9,637 bases of DNA from contig JAISPE010000304.1 in NCBI GenBank assembly GCA_031275145.1, positions 1-9,637 of the forward strand, read 5' to 3'. The notes under the pieces were generated by a model, which did no database searches, was not told the origin of the DNA, and worked only from the letters and a program-made list of their open reading frames with translations. The translations under genes were made by a program, and so were the position numbers. Positions 5,729-9,637 of this stretch are shown here, in pieces (the stretch's first letter is position 1; the number at the start of each line of letters is the position of its first letter). The DNA is from Prevotellaceae bacterium (GTDB lineage: Bacteria > Bacteroidota > Bacteroidia > Bacteroidales > UBA932).

Positions 5729-7222
5729 TTAACTTAAACCTCCCACAATTGAAGCGGAGATCAGTGCGGCAAGTGTTCCGCCGAGTAAGGCTCTCATTCC
5801 TAAAACCGAGAGTGTTGCCCTTTGATTCGGGGCGATTGAGCCGATTCCTCCGATTTCGACGCCCACAGAGGCGAAATTTGCGAAGCCGCACAGTATGTAT
5901 GTGGCGATTACGGCCGATTTTGTTTCCGTAAACACATCGGATGCTATCATGTTTGACAGTTCGCTGTATCCTACAAATTCGGTAAGGATGATTTTCTGTC
6001 CCAAAAGCTGTCCGACTAACGGAACATCCTGAATGGCGACGCCCGTAAGCCAGATAACCGGTGCAAAAACGTATCCGAGAACAAGCTGCATTGACAGTTC
6101 GGTGTGACGCCCGTCTGTGAGGTTTGATATTATCGAGTTTACACTCTCGTCGAAGGAGTAGAATATGGCGGCGGTTACGAACAGCAGCGACAGGATGCCA
6201 AAGCCTGTTACACAGTACCTGATCCGTGCAAGTCCGGCTCGCGGGGATTTGTTTTTACGCAAAAGGATTATCCTGTATGCCAGACATCCCCCGACAGCCG
6301 AAAGACAGAAAAGCAGGGATGAAACCAGTTTGAAGTTTCCCAGACGGGAGAGGATACCGTTACCTCCGGCAATCAGGGCGTAAAACACAAGCAGCATTGC
6401 CGCCACGTTTCCGGCGAGTTTCAGACCGTCTACTGTCCCGATACTGACGGCTTCGAGAACGTTCGCTCCGAGTCTGTCTTTTGAGATTTCGACGTTGCGT
6501 CCCACGGATTCGGTTTGCGGGACAAGTATTTTCGATATCACAATCGCTCCGGGTGCAGCCATGACCGAGGCTGTCAGCAGATGCCTTGCAAACTGTATTT
6601 CGAGTTCGGGGATTCCGTTTCCGAGCATCCCGATGTATGCAGCCAGAACCCCTCCCGCCATGGTAGACATTCCGGCCGTCATTACGAGCATCAGTTCCGA
6701 TTTGCTCATCTTCGAGATATACGGTTTTACGACCAGCGGCGCTTCGTTCATCCCGACAAAAATGTTTGCAACCGTCGACAGACTTTCCGCTCCCGACAGT
6801 TTTATCAGTCTGGACATCAGCCAGGCAAACAGCCATACAATTTTCTGCAGTATACCGAGATAAAACAGCAAACTTGTGAATGCCGAAAAGAAAATAATGG
6901 TAGGCAGTATTTGCAGAGCAAAGATATAACCGAATTTACCGGTATCGATAAACGCTCCGAACAGAAACTCGCTTCCCGCTTTTGTCCAGCCAAGTACGGC
7001 GACAAAACAGGATCCGAAAAAATTGAAAAAATCCTGTACCGGAGTTACAAACATTACCAGGAAAGCAATAAGAATCTGTATTGCAAGACCCTTTATCACC
7101 GTATTCCACGATATTGACTTGCGGTCGGTACTGAACAGCCATGCGACGAATATCAGTACGGCTATCCCGAACATCGCTCTCACAATGGAAAGCATGTCGA
7201 AATTAAAAGACACAGTTGACAT
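5729..7222 (-). CDS. Concentrative nucleoside transporter (NupC/CNT family)
   Basis: A 497-residue inner-membrane protein of the CNT family, which takes up nucleosides by symport with Na+ or H+. Many hydrophobic segments are visible: near 15-31, 43-60, 69-80, 98-123, 180-200, 270-290, 299-320, 337-355, 380-400, 438-455 and 474-495. Family motifs are FGYIFALQILPTIIFFSAF (97-115), GMNEAPLVVKPYI (157-169, the substrate-site motif region), TAGMSTMAGGVLAAYIGML (182-200), EFVGYSELSNM (415-425) and GVEIGGIGSIAPNQR (454-468). Domain order is N-terminal CNT, gate, then C-terminal CNT. It is longer than the roughly 400-430 residues of NupC-type bacterial members; the extra length appears as an additional hydrophobic region at about 295-375. 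It is cotranscribed with rimO (8-bp gap). No clear -7 box is visible before its ATG. Nucleoside specificity and coupling ion cannot be read here. Confidence 0.92.
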   Translation of the reverse strand: MSTVSFNFDMLSIVRAMFGIAVLIFVAWLFSTDRKSISWNTVIKGLAIQILIAFLVMFVTPVQDFFNFFGSCFVAVLGWTKAGSEFLFGAFIDTGKFGYIFALQILPTIIFFSAFTSLLFYLGILQKIVWLFAWLMSRLIKLSGAESLSTVANIFVGMNEAPLVVKPYISKMSKSELMLVMTAGMSTMAGGVLAAYIGMLGNGIPELEIQFARHLLTASVMAAPGAIVISKILVPQTESVGRNVEISKDRLGANVLEAVSIGTVDGLKLAGNVAAMLLVFYALIAGGNGILSRLGNFKLVSSLLFCLSAVGGCLAYRIILLRKNKSPRAGLARIRYCVTGFGILSLLFVTAAIFYSFDESVNSIISNLTDGRHTELSMQLVLGYVFAPVIWLTGVAIQDVPLVGQLLGQKIILTEFVGYSELSNMIASDVFTETKSAVIATYILCGFANFASVGVEIGGIGSIAPNQRATLSVLGMRALLGGTLAALISASIVGGLS

Positions 7223-7246
7223 AATTTATTGTTTTTGATATAATTT

Positions 7247-7372
7247 CTTTTTTTGACATGATTTCTTTTTTTTTGACAGAATTAACATAATTTTCAAAAT
7301 TAACAGATCTGTAAATTTTGAAAATTCTGTTAATTCTGTCAAAAAACATTCTGTTAATTCTGTCAAAAAAAA
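7247..7372. repeat. AT-rich palindromic repeat, same family as 3184-3301
   Basis: Bases 7269-7346 form a 78-bp palindrome centred between 7307 and 7308 (ACAGATCTGT at 7303-7312), with only two mismatched pairs. The right end is repeated: ATTCTGTTAATTCTGTC plus six As occurs at 7324-7346 and again at 7348-7370. On the left, T-run-GACA occurs at 7248-7258 and 7266-7278. The end TGAAAATTCTGTTAATT (7319-7335) matches TGAAAATTATGTTAATT (3273-3289) with one change, which links the two elements. It fills the gap between cdaA and nupC. It may act as a terminator for folP-cdaA, but no U-tract follows the stem on the minus strand. Confidence 0.8.
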
Positions 7373-7381
7373 TCATAAATA

Positions 7382-8155
7382 CTACATGTTTTCCAGCAGG
7401 AATTTCAGCCTGTCGGGTGTGATATTGTTCTCTAATTTACCGTTTTCGACATAAGATATCCGGCCGGTTTCTTCGGATACGACTACGGCGACGGCGTCGG
7501 TTATTTCCGTGATTCCGAGAGCGGCGCGGTGACGCATTCCGAAATATGCCGGAACGGCCATGTTTTCGCTTGACGGCAGTACGCATCTTGCCGCATGGAT
7601 TTTGCTGTTCAGTATGATCACGGCGCCGTCGTGAAGCGGGGCGTTTTTGAAGAATATGTTTTCCAGCAGTCTGGCATTCATCTGCGCATCGATCAGGTCG
7701 CCCGTTTCCACGTACATTTGCAGCGAAGAGATACGCCCTATGACAATCAGCGCGCCGGTACTTTTTTCGGCCATGTTCGAACATGCTTCGGCAACGGTCT
7801 GCGCCGTGACTGTCCGGGACTTGACGCTGTCTTTGCCCGAGAAAAATCTGCGGAGGATCGAATTTCGCGAACGGGCTACGTACGTTGTTCCCACATGCAG
7901 CAGAAACCGCCGTATCTCCTGCTGAAACAGTATGATAAGGGCTATCATGCCGACACCGATAAACTGTCCGAGTATCGTGCTCATCATTTCCATCTTCAGC
8001 GCCTTTACGATCAGATAAATGACGTAAAACAGAATGACGGCAATGAATATGTTCAGGGCTGCCGTACCTTTTATCAGTTTGTATACCTGATAGAGTATGA
8101 CTGTGACCATCAGTATGTCAAGAATATCAATATATGAAAAATTTATAAAATCCAT
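7382..8155 (-). CDS. cdaA: Membrane-bound diadenylate cyclase CdaA (DisA_N domain)
   Basis: A 257-residue protein that condenses two ATP into the second messenger cyclic di-AMP, which in known systems controls potassium and osmolyte balance and cell-wall stress. Three membrane segments lie at about 9-27, 34-53 and 59-79, ending in the typical FQQEIRRFL (77-85). The diadenylate cyclase domain runs from about 95 to 240. Its active-site motifs are intact: DGA at 176-178 in LHDGAVIIL and RHR at 208-210 in GMRHRAALGITE; SEETG (227-231) follows. Length and layout match CdaA, not DisA or CdaS. Its ATG (8153-8155) directly abuts the folP stop codon (TAAATG), so it must be translated from the folP transcript, probably by coupling. 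It ends at TAG just before the palindrome at 7247-7372. The domain is the housekeeping enzyme, not a CBASS cyclase. Confidence 0.96.
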   Translation of the reverse strand: MDFINFSYIDILDILMVTVILYQVYKLIKGTAALNIFIAVILFYVIYLIVKALKMEMMSTILGQFIGVGMIALIILFQQEIRRFLLHVGTTYVARSRNSILRRFFSGKDSVKSRTVTAQTVAEACSNMAEKSTGALIVIGRISSLQMYVETGDLIDAQMNARLLENIFFKNAPLHDGAVIILNSKIHAARCVLPSSENMAVPAYFGMRHRAALGITEITDAVAVVVSEETGRISYVENGKLENNITPDRLKFLLENM

Positions 8156-9016
8156 TTATACGGAATATTTATTTACCTCGGTGAACACTTTTAGCGCATC
8201 GGAGGTCTCTTTCACATCGTGTACCCTCAAAATGTCCGCACCGTTTTGCAAAGCTAAGACATTTCCGGCAATTGTAGCGGCCAAAGATTCTTCGGGAGTG
8301 AGATTCAGCAGTTTGTAGAACATGGATTTACGCGATATGCCGACGAGTACGGGCTGTTCGAGTATCCTGAAAGCGTCGAGTCCGGCAAGAAGTCTGTAAT
8401 TGCCTTCGAGCGTTTTGGCAAATCCGAATCCGGGATCTATAATTATGTCGGTTACTCCCGCTTCTCTCAACTGTTCTTTTTTTCTCACGAAATACGAAAT
8501 TATTTCGGTGACAATGTCTTCGTAAGTACAGTTTTCGCTGTTCCGCATCGTCTGGGGCGTACCGCGGATATGCATTGCAATATACGGCAGTCCTGTTTTT
8601 CCCGCATAAGGAATCATTTGACTGTCCATATCTCCGGCCGATATGTCGTTGATGATGAAACAGCCGAACTCTTCATAAAGCCGTTTCACGATATTTGCGC
8701 GGAAAGTGTCCACAGATATAAAGGTATCGGGAAAATGTTTTTTCACCAGCGCCATCGCAGGCCTTATACGGCTGTATTCCTCCTTTTCATCTGTATGAAC
8801 AGCGTCGGGACGCGACGAATAAGCGCCGATGTCAATAACCGTTCCGCCTTCGGAAAGAATGGTTTCCGCCCTGTCTACGATTGCCTTTTCGCCCGATATG
8901 CGACTCTTTGCGTAAAACGAATCCGGGGTGACATTCAATATCCCCATAACCGCAGGCCTGGACAGATCCAGCAGCCTGCCCCCACAGTTTACCGTACGCT
9001 TTTTACTGAATATCAT
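8156..9016 (-). CDS. folP: Dihydropteroate synthase
   Basis: A 286-residue TIM-barrel enzyme that joins p-aminobenzoate to 6-hydroxymethyl-7,8-dihydropterin diphosphate in folate synthesis; it is the sulfonamide target. Motifs are MGILNVTPDSF (24-34), DIGAYSSRPDA (62-72), SVDTFRA (101-107), NDISAGDMD (123-131), MHIRGTPQTM (148-157), IIDPGFGFAKTLEGN (192-206), VGISRKSM (225-232) and RVHDV (264-268). The usual ESTRP is YSSRP here, a form I recall from Bacteroidetes. The frame is open to an ATG at 9061, but that start lies upstream of a -7 promoter box (9047 to 9040), so a transcript from this promoter would not include it. The ATG at 9014-9016, about 23 bases after the box, leaves the normal short N-terminus and is preferred. 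It is the first gene of a folP-cdaA operon. Confidence 0.95.
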   Translation of the reverse strand: MIFSKKRTVNCGGRLLDLSRPAVMGILNVTPDSFYAKSRISGEKAIVDRAETILSEGGTVIDIGAYSSRPDAVHTDEKEEYSRIRPAMALVKKHFPDTFISVDTFRANIVKRLYEEFGCFIINDISAGDMDSQMIPYAGKTGLPYIAMHIRGTPQTMRNSENCTYEDIVTEIISYFVRKKEQLREAGVTDIIIDPGFGFAKTLEGNYRLLAGLDAFRILEQPVLVGISRKSMFYKLLNLTPEESLAATIAGNVLALQNGADILRVHDVKETSDALKVFTEVNKYSV

Positions 9017-9039
9017 GTTTCCAATGTTTAAATACGGTG

Positions 9040-9047
9040 CAAATATA
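9040..9047 (-). promoter_or_regulatory. -7 promoter box of folP-cdaA
   Basis: On the minus strand TATATTTG (9047 down to 9040) is an exact TAnnTTTG match, followed by CACCGTATTT. A near -33 element TTTC lies 19 bases upstream (9070-9067). The sequence between the box and the ATG at 9016 contains TGGAAAC directly before the start, very like the leader of the polyprenyl synthase gene. This promoter decides the folP start. Confidence 0.65.
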
Positions 9048-9150
9048 TGAACTTTTTCCAATAACCGAAACCCGAAGGAATAACCGGGAAAAGGACTGCG
9101 GGATTTTGGGGAGGCGGGAACGTGTTTTCTACCTGCATGTCATCCCTGAC

Positions 9151-9220
9151 GGGAACATCACCGAATGACATCGAATATCATCGAATGACATCGAATAACA
9201 TCGAACATCATCGAATGACT
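9151..9220. repeat. Short tandem repeat with exact 10-bp period
   Basis: Seven consecutive 10-base units align without gaps. The consensus is TCGAATgaCA, as at 9171, 9181, 9191, 9201 and 9211; units at 9151 and 9161 are more diverged. Units at 9181 and 9211 differ only in the last base. An alternating pattern (TGACA then TATCA or TAACA) suggests a 20-bp higher unit. A 10-bp period places each unit on the same face of the helix. It stops 4 bases before the -33 box of the orphan promoter. Confidence 0.8.
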
Positions 9221-9224
9221 TCGT

Positions 9225-9256
9225 TTTGCTTTTATTCCCCGCGCGGTCTATTTTTG
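9225..9256 (+). promoter_or_regulatory. Orphan Bacteroidetes-consensus promoter pointing right
   Basis: TTTG at 9225-9228 and TATTTTTG at 9249-9256 are separated by 20 bases, fitting the Bacteroidetes -33/-7 consensus TTTG-N19-21-TAnnTTTG. This is the only site in the window with both elements intact. No credible gene follows within the window; the transcript would enter the palindromic repeat array. Confidence 0.5.
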
Positions 9257-9312
9257 TGAATTGGATATGCGATCAGCCTGCCGGCATGCAGACGAAGCAA
9301 TCTGCGACGGGT

Positions 9313-9637
9313 CGTCATTGCGAGGAGCGGTAGCGACGAAGCAATCCAGAAATCCACGACTTTCTGGATTGCTTCGTCGCTGCGCTCCTCGCAATGACGC
9401 TTTTCGCAATGTCCTTATAACAAGCTTTTACCCGACCTGTCGTCATTGCGGGGAGCGGTAGCGACGAAGCAATCCAGAAATCCACGACTTTCTGGATTGC
9501 TTCGTCGCTGCGCTCCTTACAATGACGCTTTTTGTAATGTCCTTACAGCAAGCTTTTACCCGCCTCATCGTCATTGCGAGGAGCGCAGCGACGAAGCAAT
9601 CCAGAAAATCGTGGATTTCTGGATTGCTTCGTCGCTG
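9313..9637. repeat. Tandem array of ~128-bp units with REP-like palindromes (runs off window)
   Basis: Three palindromes start at 9313, 9441 and 9569, an exact 128-base spacing. Each full copy is 87 bp (9313-9399 and 9441-9527): an arm of about 40 bases starting CGTCATTGCGAGGAGCG, an 8-base loop, and the matching arm. The 41-base spacers (9400-9440 and 9528-9568) are also related, with about 33 identical positions, so the whole 128-bp unit is repeated and not only the palindrome. The third copy is cut by the window end. In copies 1 and 2 the left arm has GCGGTAGCG against GCGCAGCG in the right arm, leaving a one-base bulge. The CGTCATTGCGAGGAGCG...GACGAAGCAATCC type of palindrome recurs in intergenic DNA of many unrelated bacteria. 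A 12-base fragment, GACGAAGCAATC, also lies alone at 9291-9302. Confidence 0.9.

Larger units (their letters stand above)
9062..9260. other. Non-coding stretch upstream of folP
   Basis: No reading frame here resembles a protein. The first part (9062-9150) is unremarkable apart from G-rich runs near 9098-9120. The second part carries the 10-bp repeat at 9151-9220 and an orphan promoter at 9225-9256, listed separately. Confidence 0.6.

Noticed and set aside
5721..5891. N-terminal 57-residue extension of RimO
   Set aside because: It overlaps the nupC coding end in another frame, is not like the MTTase N-terminus, and the internal ATG at 5720 fits both length and spacing.
7382..8155. cdaA as part of an anti-phage cyclic-nucleotide system
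   Set aside because: It is a CdaA-type diadenylate cyclase with three membrane segments linked to folP; there is no effector gene nearby.
9151..9220. Plasmid or phage iteron origin
   Set aside because: There is no replication initiator gene, and the flanks are chromosomal housekeeping genes.
9261..9461. 66-codon plus-strand frame after the orphan promoter
   Set aside because: Most of it is translation of the REP-like palindrome (SLRGAVATKQSRNP and the like), a type of spurious protein called in many genomes.
9313..9637. CRISPR array
   Set aside because: The repeats are long palindromes with related spacers; spacers in a CRISPR array would be unrelated, and no cas gene is present.

Overview
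The window looks like a chromosomal segment from a member of the Bacteroidota, most likely Bacteroidales. The evidence is: several sites matching the Bacteroidetes -7 promoter box TAnnTTTG (one with a well-spaced -33 TTTG), weak or absent Shine-Dalgarno sequences, and a set of housekeeping proteins of Bacteroidetes-like form (LOG, IlvB, IlvN, a polyprenyl synthase, RimO, a CNT transporter, CdaA, FolP). The species cannot be fixed from sequence alone.

Left part, plus strand (about 150-3146): a branched-chain amino acid operon. A Bacteroidetes-type promoter is followed by a 20-codon leader peptide with seven consecutive Ile/Leu/Val codons. Three mutually exclusive RNA pairings (1:2, 2:3, 3:4) follow, which is the layout of a ribosome-mediated attenuator. 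The operon then reads LOG-family phosphoribohydrolase, ilvB (acetolactate synthase catalytic subunit, 2-bp gap) and ilvN (regulatory subunit). The first 150 bases hold at most the tail of an upstream gene and a weak terminator.

Middle, minus strand (3303-7222): nupC-rimO form a tight pair (8-bp gap), followed by a polyprenyl diphosphate synthase with its own promoter. Right part, minus strand (7382-about 9047): folP-cdaA, with the folP stop codon directly abutting the cdaA start (TAAATG) and a clear promoter just upstream of a corrected folP start. The pair couples folate synthesis and c-di-AMP synthesis in one transcript.

Two intergenic regions (3147-3302 and 7223-7381) carry long palindromes with shared T-run/GACA ends, which look like members of one dispersed repeat family. 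The centre of the first is a perfect inverted repeat with 35-bp arms and a 3-base loop.

The right end (9062-9637) has no credible gene. It holds a 10-bp-period repeat, a well-spaced orphan Bacteroidetes promoter pointing rightward, and a tandem array of an approximately 128-bp unit built on a REP-like palindrome that runs off the window. I see no defence system, mobile-element transposase, CRISPR array, tRNA or rRNA. The most interesting signals are the ilv attenuator and the structured non-coding repeats.
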